A DNA stretch of 64,000 bases from Gammaproteobacteria bacterium (lineage in GTDB: Bacteria > Pseudomonadota > Gammaproteobacteria > CAJXQU01), in the NCBI GenBank assembly GCA_026984775.1, contig JALSRM010000043.1, positions 99,374-163,373 of the forward strand, given 5' to 3'. The translations under genes and the position numbers were made by a program. Within the stretch, counting starts at the first letter, position 1. Each line of letters opens with the position of its first letter. Below are positions 1 through 8,896 of the stretch, piece by piece. The notes under the pieces were generated by a model, which saw nothing but the letters and a program-made list of their open reading frames with translations, made no database searches and had not been told where the DNA came from.

Positions 1-148
1 GCAGGACATGGTGGCGACTACGCCATTGATTCTCAGAAGCGAGCAGACGCGACTCAAATCCGAACGCACGGGTGATCCAGCCAATGAAAAAACCAACGAT
101 CGCCGCCAGGATCAGAAACAGCAAAATTTGTAATAATAGATAATCCAT
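1..148 (-). CDS. N-terminal fragment of a short membrane-anchored protein
   Basis: The reading frame opens with ATG at 148 and runs off the left edge, giving 49 codons. A Shine-Dalgarno stretch (AAGGAG) lies just upstream. The product begins with a hydrophobic helix at about residues 3-25, then turns basic and polar, as in a single-pass inner-membrane protein with a cytoplasmic C-terminal part. The gene starts 12 bases after the stop of the OmpA-like gene, so the two are probably co-transcribed. The family is not recognisable from this fragment. Only the start and the membrane helix are secure. Confidence 0.6.
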   Translation of the reverse strand, partial: MDYLLLQILLFLILAAIVGFFIGWITRAFGFESRLLASENQWRSRHHVL

Positions 149-160
149 GATTCGTGCTCC

Positions 161-961
161 TTATGGAGTAAGGTGGAATTCTATACGACGATTACGTTCC
201 CTTCCTTCTTCAGTATCATTCGGAGCGATTGGAGAAGAGGAACCGTAACCCACGGCTTTCAGCCGATGCCCTGAGATTCCTTTTTCCTGTAAATGCTCCA
301 TCACTGCTTGTGCCCGATCAAGACTAAGAAGAATATTCTTGTCGGTCTCGCCAACATTGTCTGTATGACCGGCCACTTCGATTTGATAATCAGGGCAGGT
401 TTTCATAGTCGTAGCAAGTTGATCGAGTAGGGGGAGGCTTTTTTTGGAAATCTTGCTGCTGCCCGTCTTGAACACGATAGACTGTTTCTCCAGAAGGGTT
501 TCAATCTTTTTCTGACACTGTTCCAGTGTGATGATGTTATCACCGGAAGATTGGGTTTGATCGATTTTTGCTGGGGGTGTTTCATTTCCGGTTTTTGATA
601 CAGCTCCAGTGTCAGACACCGGTTCCGGTTCATTTACTCTGATCAATGGTTCGTTTGCAGGTATTTCTGCTCTTTTCGATTTTGCAATCTTGCAGAGGCA
701 TTTGACTTGGCGGACCCCCCATACAGATCGAACAGCATCTTCTGCACGGAGAATGGAGGCTTGATCTGGGGCAGAACCAGTAATAATCACATCCCGACCA
801 TCAGTTTCAACCTGCGCCCAGGGTAGATCCTCTTTGATTAAAGCGAGTTCGGATCGGTCTTTTAGATCAGTTTCTATTTCATCGACTTTGAAATGAAGCG
901 TGGCCACATAAATGAGAGATATCAATGCAAGACCAACGATCCAGATCACGATCCTTCCCAT
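161..961 (-). CDS. Membrane-anchored OmpA-family protein with BON-like domain
   Basis: This 266-residue protein has an N-terminal membrane helix (about 4-24). A BON-like segment follows (about 45-90, with the run VIITGSAPDQ), then a Pro/Thr-rich linker and a C-terminal OmpA-like peptidoglycan-binding domain (about 150-266). The OmpA signature is clear: a GHTDNVG segment, Leu-Ser-x-x-Arg-Ala, GYGSSSP and a terminal RNRRIEF. The uncleaved helix and lack of a beta-barrel suggest an inner-membrane protein that reaches into the periplasm to contact peptidoglycan. It lies directly upstream of the truncated membrane gene at the left edge, presumably in one operon. The exact physiological role is unknown. 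Confidence 0.85.
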   Translation of the reverse strand: MGRIVIWIVGLALISLIYVATLHFKVDEIETDLKDRSELALIKEDLPWAQVETDGRDVIITGSAPDQASILRAEDAVRSVWGVRQVKCLCKIAKSKRAEIPANEPLIRVNEPEPVSDTGAVSKTGNETPPAKIDQTQSSGDNIITLEQCQKKIETLLEKQSIVFKTGSSKISKKSLPLLDQLATTMKTCPDYQIEVAGHTDNVGETDKNILLSLDRAQAVMEHLQEKGISGHRLKAVGYGSSSPIAPNDTEEGRERNRRIEFHLTP

Positions 962-1080
962 AATACCCTCATCGAAAATTGTGAAATTGCCGATTGACAG
1001 TGTCTGTAGAACTTCCCAACCGACAGGACTGGACTTAATATAGCACCTTGAACCACATCATGAAAAAGGAAAAATAAAAA

Positions 1081-1497
1081 ATGTTTGTCATTCGTTCAAT
1101 CCCTCTGTTTGCATTTCTGTGGCTTGCTTATACCCTGTTGACACTGTTCAGTGAGCCGGGCAGCATTGATTCTACGGTTTTCAATTTTACATTGCCGTCC
1201 GGGTCGGACTGGACGGTCACCCAAGGTGATATCCTGATATTTATCGGCATAATCTTTCTCTATGTCGAGATCTTCAAGGCAACCAGGACAACGGCCGGTT
1301 CGATTATCGATCATACATTGTCCATGGTGGTTTTTGTGGGTATGTTGCTCCAGTTCATTCTTGCGGAAAAGGCCGGAAACTCAGTTTTTGCTACTCTGAC
1401 TCTAATGGCTCTGGTAGATGTAGTTGCCGGTTTTACTGTCACCATTGTTTCTGCACGACGTGATTTCGGTTTTGGAGGCCAGAATCCTGATGTCTAA
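1081..1497 (+). CDS. Small integral membrane protein of unknown function
   Basis: The 138-residue product has about four hydrophobic segments (roughly 5-22, 48-65, 76-97 and 103-124) and a short charged tail, so it should be an inner-membrane protein. AGGA precedes the ATG. The end of the gene overlaps the start of the HerA-like ATPase by 8 bases, so the two are likely translationally coupled. No catalytic motif is visible and I do not recognise the family. Coupling with the ATPase is the only functional hint. Confidence 0.75.
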   Translation: MFVIRSIPLFAFLWLAYTLLTLFSEPGSIDSTVFNFTLPSGSDWTVTQGDILIFIGIIFLYVEIFKATRTTAGSIIDHTLSMVVFVGMLLQFILAEKAGNSVFATLTLMALVDVVAGFTVTIVSARRDFGFGGQNPDV

Positions 1498-2959
1498 TCC
1501 TGTCAACTCAATCTATATCGGAAAGGGTGAGAAGCCACAGTATCTTAATCTGAAACTGGCTAACCGGCATGGTTTGATTGCGGGTGCTACCGGTACGGGT
1601 AAAACTGTTTCACTGCAGATTCTGGCTGAAGGCTTTTCGAGTCAGGGCGTACCGGTATTTATGGCTGATGTCAAAGGTGATCTTTCCGGTATTTCCCAAC
1701 CTGGTAAACCTAACAAAAAACTGGAAGAAAGGGCCGAAAAGATCGGCTTTGAAGAGTATTCCTATCGCGCCTTTCCGACCATTTTCTGGGATTTGTTCGG
1801 TAAACAGGGGCATCCTATTAGGACAACAGTCTCCGAGATGGGGCCGTTGCTGTTGTCACGACTGTTGGAGCTTAACGATACTCAGGAAGGTGTAGTCAAT
1901 ATCGTCTTCAAGGTTGCAGATGATGAAGGGCTATTATTACTCGACTTGAAAGATTTTCGTGCAATGTTGAATTTTGTTGGTGAAAATGCTGCCGAGTTAA
2001 CAACGGAATATGGGAATGTCAGCAAAGCCTCTGTTGGTGCCATCCAGCGGCGCTTGCTGGTTCTGGAGCAGCAGGGAGGCAAGTACTTCTTTGGTGAGCC
2101 AGCACTGGATCTTGAGCACTTCATGCAAACCAATTCGGAAGGTTATGGATACATCAACGTGCTGGCCGCTGACAAATTGATGCAACATCCACGGATGTAT
2201 GCGACTTTCTTGCTGTGGCTGCTTTCCGAATTGTTCGAGGAGCTTCCCGAGGTGGGTGATCCGGAAAAGCCCAGGCTGGTATTCTTTTTCGACGAGGCGC
2301 ATCTGCTTTTCAATCGGGCTCCGCGTGCCTTGCTGGAAAAGGTTGAGCAGGTGGTCAAGCTGATTCGATCAAAAGGTGTGGGTGTCTATTTCGTGACTCA
2401 GAACCCGCTGGATATTCCAGACTCGGTACTCAGCCAACTTGGCAACCGTGTTCAGCATGCATTGAGGGCCTTTACCCCTAGACAAAAAAAAGCGGTGAAA
2501 GTAGCGGCCGAAACGTTCCGACCAAACCCGAAATTTGACGCAGCAGAGGTGATTACCCAGCTAGGTGTCGGAGAGGCCCTAGTGTCCACATTACAGAAAA
2601 AGGGTGTTCCGGGCATTGTCGATAGAACCTTGATCCGCCCACCTTCATCAAGATTGGGACCTGCGAAGCCTGCTGAACGAAAAGCCATAATCGGAAACAG
2701 CCCGGTTCTGGGCATCTATGATAAAAAGATTGATCGACTATCGGCATTCGAAATGCTCAAACAGCGAGCAGAAAAGGCTGAAGAGAAAGTACCGCCAAAA
2801 TCTCGACGGTATGAAACAGGAACGACTAAACGGCGACGTGGTCGTCAACGTCAGGGTATACTGGAGACCTTGGGTAAGAGTGTTGCTCGGACACTGGGTT
2901 CGAGTCTTGGGAGGCAAATTGTTCGGGGCCTGTTGGGTTCTATATTCAGGGGACGATAA
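1490..2959 (+). CDS. HerA-like ATPase of the DUF853 (YjgR) family
   Basis: The product is a 489-residue RecA-fold ATPase. A Walker A motif GATGTGKT sits at about residues 32-39 and a Walker B-like FFFDEAH at about 263-270. The C-terminus is strongly basic (KRRRGRQRQG). This matches the DUF853/YjgR branch of HerA/FtsK-type P-loop proteins, whose cellular role is still poorly defined. An in-frame ATG exists at 1424, but the start at 1490 is preferred. It has GGAGG 11 bases upstream, it overlaps the previous stop by only 8 bases, and homologues begin close to the Walker A region. Confidence 0.88.
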   Translation: MSNPVNSIYIGKGEKPQYLNLKLANRHGLIAGATGTGKTVSLQILAEGFSSQGVPVFMADVKGDLSGISQPGKPNKKLEERAEKIGFEEYSYRAFPTIFWDLFGKQGHPIRTTVSEMGPLLLSRLLELNDTQEGVVNIVFKVADDEGLLLLDLKDFRAMLNFVGENAAELTTEYGNVSKASVGAIQRRLLVLEQQGGKYFFGEPALDLEHFMQTNSEGYGYINVLAADKLMQHPRMYATFLLWLLSELFEELPEVGDPEKPRLVFFFDEAHLLFNRAPRALLEKVEQVVKLIRSKGVGVYFVTQNPLDIPDSVLSQLGNRVQHALRAFTPRQKKAVKVAAETFRPNPKFDAAEVITQLGVGEALVSTLQKKGVPGIVDRTLIRPPSSRLGPAKPAERKAIIGNSPVLGIYDKKIDRLSAFEMLKQRAEKAEEKVPPKSRRYETGTTKRRRGRQRQGILETLGKSVARTLGSSLGRQIVRGLLGSIFRGR

Positions 2960-3122
2960 GCTGTCTTTCCCTTAGGTTTATTGCCGACCTTGAAAGCTTC
3001 AGGCAGTTCATTATCCCCTGTTTCTGACTGAAAACAGGTTCCGTTGCAAGGTCTTTCCACGGTCACATCGTTCCGGCATCGATATTGCTTCTTCCTTCTA
3101 TAAGAGAACGGGAGAAGATAAG

Positions 3123-3980
3123 ATGTTTTTTCCATACATTCGAAACAAGCGCAGGAAAATATTTTTTCTGGCTGCAGCATATCTACTTATTTTTCACCGA
3201 TCAGTATCTACCACGGATCACCCATCTGCAGGATTAATCGTTCAGACGGTGCCAGTCAGAGAGACCATGGTTTCGGAACAACCGCCACAAACAGAGATGC
3301 CCGTTATCGATGCCGATGCCCCTGATGGTCAGGGTTTGCGTGATCCCAGAGCTCAGGAACTGGATAAGATTGTTTATCCGATTACGACTGTGACAAAATT
3401 TGTCGGTGGTCAGGAAGAGCGGAATCGAGGGAGTGGCTTCGTGGTTGGTAACCGTTTTTTTACCGTCAACCATAACCTCACGACGGCTTTTCCTTCTTTG
3501 CGTGTCAAAAGTACCGTTTTTATCGACGGGATGTCTGTCCCTCAGCCAATTCTTGCGGACAAGGTGCATGATGTTGCAGTTTTTGAATTACCGGAAAAAC
3601 TCTGTGCCAGACATTGCAATGACAAGGAAGTGGATTTCGCTCCCAATCTGACAGTGTCGAAAAAGGTCTACTGGTTACGCAAATTCGAAAATGAATTTAC
3701 CCTCAAGGAAGCCCGAATTCTCTCAACGGTTGCTTTCGGTGATTCCAAACACAAAACAGATCTCGGCTGTAAGAACAACACGGTGGTGCTGGTCGACCAG
3801 CCTTTTATACCGGGAAGTTCCGGCTCGCCCATCATGGATGCTGAAACAGGGAAAATCATCGGTGTGATTCAGGGTAGTGTCGATGAGGGAGAAAAGTCGA
3901 AAGGTTATTTCAAACCGATCAATTGTGTGCTAGCAATGCTGGCAGAGAGGCACCCTTCAAGGGCGATAGCTGGATTGTAG
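3123..3980 (+). CDS. Secreted trypsin-like serine protease
   Basis: The 285-residue protein has an N-terminal hydrophobic segment (about 14-25, possibly a signal anchor) and a trypsin/V8-like peptidase domain from about residue 75. The catalytic triad is visible: His117 in VNHNL, Asp150 in VHDVAVFE and Ser235 in PGSSGSPI. GGGAGAAG lies just before the ATG. The domain lacks the PDZ modules of DegP-type proteases, so it is a stand-alone peptidase of the periplasm or outside. Its substrate is unknown. It appears to be monocistronic, with non-coding gaps on both sides. Confidence 0.85.
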   Translation: MFFPYIRNKRRKIFFLAAAYLLIFHRSVSTTDHPSAGLIVQTVPVRETMVSEQPPQTEMPVIDADAPDGQGLRDPRAQELDKIVYPITTVTKFVGGQEERNRGSGFVVGNRFFTVNHNLTTAFPSLRVKSTVFIDGMSVPQPILADKVHDVAVFELPEKLCARHCNDKEVDFAPNLTVSKKVYWLRKFENEFTLKEARILSTVAFGDSKHKTDLGCKNNTVVLVDQPFIPGSSGSPIMDAETGKIIGVIQGSVDEGEKSKGYFKPINCVLAMLAERHPSRAIAGL

Positions 3981-4157
3981 TCCCGATTATTCTCAGAATG
4001 AGGGAGGGTAGTGCAGGGACAGATCGATTCCTCCTTTGAAAATCAGTGTTTACCTTCTAACGATATAACCAAAGCCAATTGATGCGTTAAGGTATAGCCG
4101 ATAAAATTCAGCACCTTTTGCTCTACCTCTTAACGTGGATCTAAATTAAGGCATCAA

Positions 4158-7100
4158 ATGGCTACGAAGATCAATAACAGCGAACCCTTGGTTCTGGGCA
4201 TCTCCGGTTTTGAATACGCCGATCTGTATGATCCGTCGCGTCTTGCCGATCTGACCCAACGATTCAATGATGAAATAAAAAATATGGATGCTGCTCTTTC
4301 CTCAGAGTTCGAGGCATACCGAGCGTGTCAGGGAGAAGGGATGGAGCCCAAGGCGATCTCGGATCTGCTGGTGCGGATGGCGCCCCATGTGGGGAATTTC
4401 ATTGCCAAACTGTTCAATATCGTCCCACAAAGGGAACAGCAAAGGGCGGCGATACTGGCCGATGTAGAGAGTATTTTCATTCTCAAGCATGAAGTTGTAG
4501 CCAAACTGAATGCTAAATTCCGGGGGGTGGATATCTCAGAATGGGATCTGGAGAAGATCAAGGCAGATTTCAATCGGTTGGCGAAGGTCGCGTTTCCGGA
4601 TGCGATTGAAGAAAACGATTTGGAAAGAACCCTGGGCCGGATAGGTGCTCGTCTGGCTCGCCTTTCTAACCACTTCAAACTGATCGCTAAAGGTAAACAG
4701 AGTGAGGAGCCGAATGCTGATGACGAAGTCGCCCGGTTGCGAGATGCCATCGCCGGAGAGGATGCTTTTGCAACCCTTTCCGCACGGAAGGATGATGCGG
4801 ATTTCGTCGATGCCCTGCTCGAGATCGTGCAACGCTGGTGTTTTGCTGCTCAGAACGATACGGCTATGCAGCAGGAAGTGGCTGACTGGGTTCTGTTCAA
4901 GACGCCTCATCGTACCGATTTTGATCATCTGGTGGCGCACCTGACGGAGGAAAGAGACGGTTATACCGTTTGGATGGGGCCAGAACATCGCCGTCGCCGT
5001 CGAGTTGGCTTCGGGCTGACCGATCCGCGTTTTCGGGAGCGGCGGGTGCTCTATGAGATCGACCATTGTATCTATTGCCATGAACGTGACACGGATTCAT
5101 GTTCCAAGGGCATGCGCAACAAAAAAGAGGGCGAGGGTCCTTTCAAGATCAATCCCTTGGGTGAGGTGGTCACAGGGTGTCCTCTGGAAGAGAAGATTTC
5201 GGAAATGCATGTGGTCAAAAAACAGGGCGACAATATCGGTGCGCTGTCCTTGATCACGATCGACAATCCTATGTGTCCTGGCACCGGTCATCGAATCTGC
5301 AATGACTGCATGCGCGGATGTATCTACCAGAAAACCGAACCGGTCAATATCCCGCAAATCGAGACCAATGTTCTCACAGATGTTTTGCAGTTGCCGTGGG
5401 GCTTTGAGATTTATAGCTTGTTGACACGTTGGAATCCACTGAACGTTAAACGCCCCCATGCCTTGCCCTATAACGGCAAGAATGTACTGGTAGTGGGGAT
5501 GGGGCCTGCCGGTTACACCTTGGCGCATTATCTCCTGAATGAAGGTTTTGGCGTGGTCGGTATCGATGGACTCAAGATCGAACCCTTGCCGGAATCGCTC
5601 ACTGGCAATGATCAACAGCCTCCCATGCCGATCCAGAACTTTGATGATATCTATGAAGATCTGGACAGACGGGTGATGCTTGGATTCGGAGGAGTGGCCG
5701 AATACGGGATCACCGTTCGCTGGGACAAGAATTTCCTCAAGGTGATCTACCTCAATCTGCTTCGGCGTCAGGCATTCCGTTGCTATGGTGGTGTGCGTTT
5801 CGGCGGTACACTGACCATCAATGATGCTTGGGATCTGGGCTTCCATCACATTGCGATCGCCAGCGGTGCAGGCAAACCCACGGTGATTCCACTGAAAAAC
5901 AATCTGATTCGCGGGATCCGAAAGGCGTCGGATCTGCTCATGGCATTACAACTGACGGGCGCGGCCAAGGAATCTTCCCTGGCCAATCTTCAGGTACGCT
6001 TGCCCGCCGGTGTGATCGGTGGCGGTCTGACTGGCATTGATACGGCCACCGAGGTGATGGCCTATTATCCAGTACAGGTGGAGAAGATCCTCAATCGCTA
6101 CGAAACGCTCTGTGCCGAGTATGGTGAGGAAAAGGTGCGTTCCCGTTATGACGAGGAAGAGCGGATCATCCTCGACGAGTTTCTTGAACATGGCAAGACC
6201 ATTCGAGCAGAACGTGAGCGGGCGCAAGCAGCCGGTGAAACACCGGACTTTCAGCCCCTGATCCGGCAATGGGGTGGGGTGACCATGTTCTATCGCAAAG
6301 GCATGGTGGACTCACCGGCCTATCGTCAAAACCATGAAGAAATTGCGGAAGCACTGGATGAAGGTATCGAACTGGCGGAAGGTTTGAGTCCCGTTGAGGC
6401 CCACATGGATCAGTTCGAGCATCTCAATGCCGTTACCTTCGACAAGCTGGAGAAAAAGGACGGCAAGTGGGTGAATACCGGGGAGCAGTTGAAGGTACCT
6501 TTGAAGAGTCTTTTCATTGCGGCAGGTACCTCACCCAATACTATCTATGAAGAAGAGTTTCCGGGCACCTTCGAGATGGACTGGAAATACTATCAGCGTT
6601 ACATGCCAGACTGGGTCAAAGAGGATCCTGATCTGATCCCGGTCAATGACGGCCCTCACCCGAAGATTGCAAAACCCGCACCTTTTACTTCTTATCATCG
6701 GGGAGGGCACTATATCACTTTCTATGGCGACAACCATCCGGTCTATGCCGGTAATGTGGTCAAAGCCATGGCCAGCGCTAAAGACGGCTATCCCCATATC
6801 GTAAAACTTTTTGAGAAAGAGCTTGCCACACTGGAGCCGTCGGATCAGCCAAACCGTGATCAATCATTGAAAAATCTGCAACGGCGTCTAGATGAGAGTC
6901 TGCGGGCCGAAGTGGTTGAAGTCAACCGCTTGACGCCGACCATCGTCGAAGTCATCGTCAAGGCCCCAATGCAGGCACAAAAGTTCATGCCAGGCCAGTT
7001 CTACCGAGTACAGAACTTTGAGGTCAATGCCCCGGTTATCGAAGATACGGTCCTTGCTACCGAGGGAATCGCACTCACGGGGGCATGGGTCGATAAAGAG

Positions 7101-7874
7101 AAAGGCTTGATCTCTCTCATTGCGTTAGAGATGGGCAGCTCATCCCGGCTCTGTTCTACCTGGAAGCCGGGCGAGCAGGTGGTCGTCATGGGTGTCACCG
7201 GTGCACCTACGGACATTCCGATGGGTAAAACGGTCGTTCTGCTCGGCGGTGGATTGGGCAATGCCGTCCTCTTTTCCATTGGCAAGGCGCTGCGTTCTGC
7301 CGGAAACCATGTACTCTACTTTGCCGGCTACAAGCATCCTGAGGATGTCTTCAAGGTAGAGGAAATCGAGGCCGCGGCGGATGTCATTGTTTGGTCGGTG
7401 GACAAGGCAGAAGGCGTTGAGCCCATTGCTACCACTCGGCCCCAGGATAAAACCTTCGTCGGGAATATCATCGAGGCGATGATCGCCTATGCAGAAGGTG
7501 AGCTGGGTGATGTTCGGATTCATCTCGATGACATGGATCACCTGATTGTTATAGGCTCGGACAAGATGATGGAAGCTGTCAAGGAAGCCCGGTATGGAAT
7601 TCTTGCCCCCTATTTGAAAAAGAAACACGAGGCGATCGGTTCGATCAACTCACCCATGCAGTGCATGATGAAAGGTGTCTGTGCCCAGTGTATGTGCAAG
7701 CATATCGATCCAGAGTCAGGGGCCGAGTATTTTGTCTACTCCTGCTACAACCAGGATCAGGAATTGGACAGGGTCGACTTTCCGAATCTGCATGCACGCT
7801 TGAGACAGAACTCAGTGCAGGAAAAATTATCGGATATGTGGCTCGATCACTTAATGCGCTTGAATGAGGGATAG
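4158..7874 (+). CDS. Large Fe-S/FAD pyridine-nucleotide oxidoreductase, Nfn-like fusion
   Basis: This 1238-residue protein joins several redox modules. Residues 1-290 are a mostly helical extension I do not recognise. A Cys-rich Fe-S region follows (about 303-385, including CIYCHERDTDSC and CNDCMRGC). A GltD/NfnB-like flavoprotein domain has two dinucleotide-binding glycine motifs (GMGPAG near 447, GGGLTG near 619). The C-terminal part resembles the PyrK/NfnA ferredoxin-reductase family, with GGGLGNA near 1026 and a Cys cluster at about 1169-1197 for a [2Fe-2S] centre. In Nfn these two halves are separate subunits that bifurcate electrons between NADH, NADPH and ferredoxin. A comparable cytoplasmic role is inferred, not shown. 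The gene stands alone, followed by a cytochrome c gene. Confidence 0.8.
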   Translation: MATKINNSEPLVLGISGFEYADLYDPSRLADLTQRFNDEIKNMDAALSSEFEAYRACQGEGMEPKAISDLLVRMAPHVGNFIAKLFNIVPQREQQRAAILADVESIFILKHEVVAKLNAKFRGVDISEWDLEKIKADFNRLAKVAFPDAIEENDLERTLGRIGARLARLSNHFKLIAKGKQSEEPNADDEVARLRDAIAGEDAFATLSARKDDADFVDALLEIVQRWCFAAQNDTAMQQEVADWVLFKTPHRTDFDHLVAHLTEERDGYTVWMGPEHRRRRRVGFGLTDPRFRERRVLYEIDHCIYCHERDTDSCSKGMRNKKEGEGPFKINPLGEVVTGCPLEEKISEMHVVKKQGDNIGALSLITIDNPMCPGTGHRICNDCMRGCIYQKTEPVNIPQIETNVLTDVLQLPWGFEIYSLLTRWNPLNVKRPHALPYNGKNVLVVGMGPAGYTLAHYLLNEGFGVVGIDGLKIEPLPESLTGNDQQPPMPIQNFDDIYEDLDRRVMLGFGGVAEYGITVRWDKNFLKVIYLNLLRRQAFRCYGGVRFGGTLTINDAWDLGFHHIAIASGAGKPTVIPLKNNLIRGIRKASDLLMALQLTGAAKESSLANLQVRLPAGVIGGGLTGIDTATEVMAYYPVQVEKILNRYETLCAEYGEEKVRSRYDEEERIILDEFLEHGKTIRAERERAQAAGETPDFQPLIRQWGGVTMFYRKGMVDSPAYRQNHEEIAEALDEGIELAEGLSPVEAHMDQFEHLNAVTFDKLEKKDGKWVNTGEQLKVPLKSLFIAAGTSPNTIYEEEFPGTFEMDWKYYQRYMPDWVKEDPDLIPVNDGPHPKIAKPAPFTSYHRGGHYITFYGDNHPVYAGNVVKAMASAKDGYPHIVKLFEKELATLEPSDQPNRDQSLKNLQRRLDESLRAEVVEVNRLTPTIVEVIVKAPMQAQKFMPGQFYRVQNFEVNAPVIEDTVLATEGIALTGAWVDKEKGLISLIALEMGSSSRLCSTWKPGEQVVVMGVTGAPTDIPMGKTVVLLGGGLGNAVLFSIGKALRSAGNHVLYFAGYKHPEDVFKVEEIEAAADVIVWSVDKAEGVEPIATTRPQDKTFVGNIIEAMIAYAEGELGDVRIHLDDMDHLIVIGSDKMMEAVKEARYGILAPYLKKKHEAIGSINSPMQCMMKGVCAQCMCKHIDPESGAEYFVYSCYNQDQELDRVDFPNLHARLRQNSVQEKLSDMWLDHLMRLNEG

Positions 7875-7991
7875 TTCAGAGTTTCTCATTTATATGATCT
7901 GCCGTTATACTTGGGTTCCCTCTGTCAAACTAAAATAAAAATTGGTCAATCGGATTGATGTAATTGTCGATTGATACCGGGAGTATAAAAA

Positions 7992-8837
7992 ATGAGCAAC
8001 GATAACGAGAAAGTCTTTTTCAAACCCTATTTTCTTGTGGCGTTAGTCATGTTCGGTTTTATTGCATTTATCGGTTCATTGATCGTTTCAACACACAAGG
8101 AAGCCCAGAAAGTTGCTCCGGCAACTGCGGAACCCACAGGACAAGCTGGCGATCAGGTATCCAGTGAGGTTGAGGAGATAACGGCACCCGTGGGACAGGT
8201 CGCGGTTGCCGATGGTTCTTCCTCAGAAGGAGGAGCCACATCGGGTAACGGTGATCTAGGGAAAACAACGTATGAAAGTGTCTGTTTTGCCTGTCATGGT
8301 CAAGGAATCGCTGGTGCACCTAAATTTGGGGATAAAGAGGCTTGGGGCCCAAGAATTGAAAAAGGGTTGGAAACACTACATGAACATGCATTGAAAGGGT
8401 TCACTGGTTCGAGCGGTTCAATGATGCCAGCCAAGGGAGGACGAGCTGATCTGTCTGATGAAGCGGTTATGGCTGCCGTTGATTACATGGTTTCTGCTGC
8501 AGGGGGCAAGGTTAGCGAGGTATCAAACACTTCGTCTCAAGACTCACCAGAGAGTTCAGGTGGAGCAACAGTGGCCGTAGTAGATGGTGGAAAGGGTAAG
8601 GAGGTTTATGAAGGTACCTGCTTTGCATGTCATGCCACTGGAGTTGCGGGTGCGCCCAAATTCGGGGACAAGGAAGCCTGGGCTCCACGCATCTCCAAAG
8701 GTAAAGAAACCCTTTATGATCATGCACTTCATGGTTTCATGGGTAAGGGAATGATGCCACCCAAAGGTGGTAAGGCTGATCTTTCCGATGAAGAGGTCAA
8801 GGCCGCTGTTGATTACATGGTGAATAAAAGCTCATAA
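7992..8837 (+). CDS. Membrane-anchored dihaem cytochrome c (c5-like tandem domains)
   Basis: The 281-residue protein has one N-terminal membrane helix (about 11-33), a low-complexity linker, and two consecutive cytochrome c domains. Haem sites are CFACH at 98-102 and CFACH at 210-214, each followed by a Met-Met-Pro segment giving the distal ligand. The two domains are nearly identical over about 70 residues (AGAPKFGDKEAW occurs in both), so they arose by internal duplication. It is predicted to carry electrons at the periplasmic face of the inner membrane, plausibly to the oxidase encoded downstream. GGGAG precedes the ATG. A strong hairpin ends the transcript. Confidence 0.9.
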   Translation: MSNDNEKVFFKPYFLVALVMFGFIAFIGSLIVSTHKEAQKVAPATAEPTGQAGDQVSSEVEEITAPVGQVAVADGSSSEGGATSGNGDLGKTTYESVCFACHGQGIAGAPKFGDKEAWGPRIEKGLETLHEHALKGFTGSSGSMMPAKGGRADLSDEAVMAAVDYMVSAAGGKVSEVSNTSSQDSPESSGGATVAVVDGGKGKEVYEGTCFACHATGVAGAPKFGDKEAWAPRISKGKETLYDHALHGFMGKGMMPPKGGKADLSDEEVKAAVDYMVNKSS

Positions 8838-8863
8838 TCAAAGGCTGGGTTCAGAGTTAATCA

Positions 8864-8896
8864 AATAAAGGCACAAGAAGTTCTTGTGCCTTTATT
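8864..8896. terminator. Bidirectional intrinsic terminator
   Basis: Two perfect 16-base arms (AATAAAGGCACAAGAA and its complement) flank a single central base, with T-rich sequence on both sides. It lies between the convergent cytochrome c and dacB genes and overlaps the dacB stop codon. It should therefore serve both strands. Confidence 0.85.

Noticed and set aside
4105..4138. Distant inverted repeat CGTTAAGGTA / TACCTCTTAACG before the Nfn-like gene
   Set aside because: The arms are unequal and need a bulge. There is no terminator or known operator pattern.
5097..5849. 250-codon frame antisense to the Nfn-like gene
   Set aside because: It is a shadow of the coding strand, with no ribosome-binding site or recognisable motif.
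7946..7958. Perfect dyad TCAATC-G-GATTGA before the dihaem cytochrome gene
   Set aside because: It is short and matches no regulator site I know; chance is likely in an A/T-rich leader.
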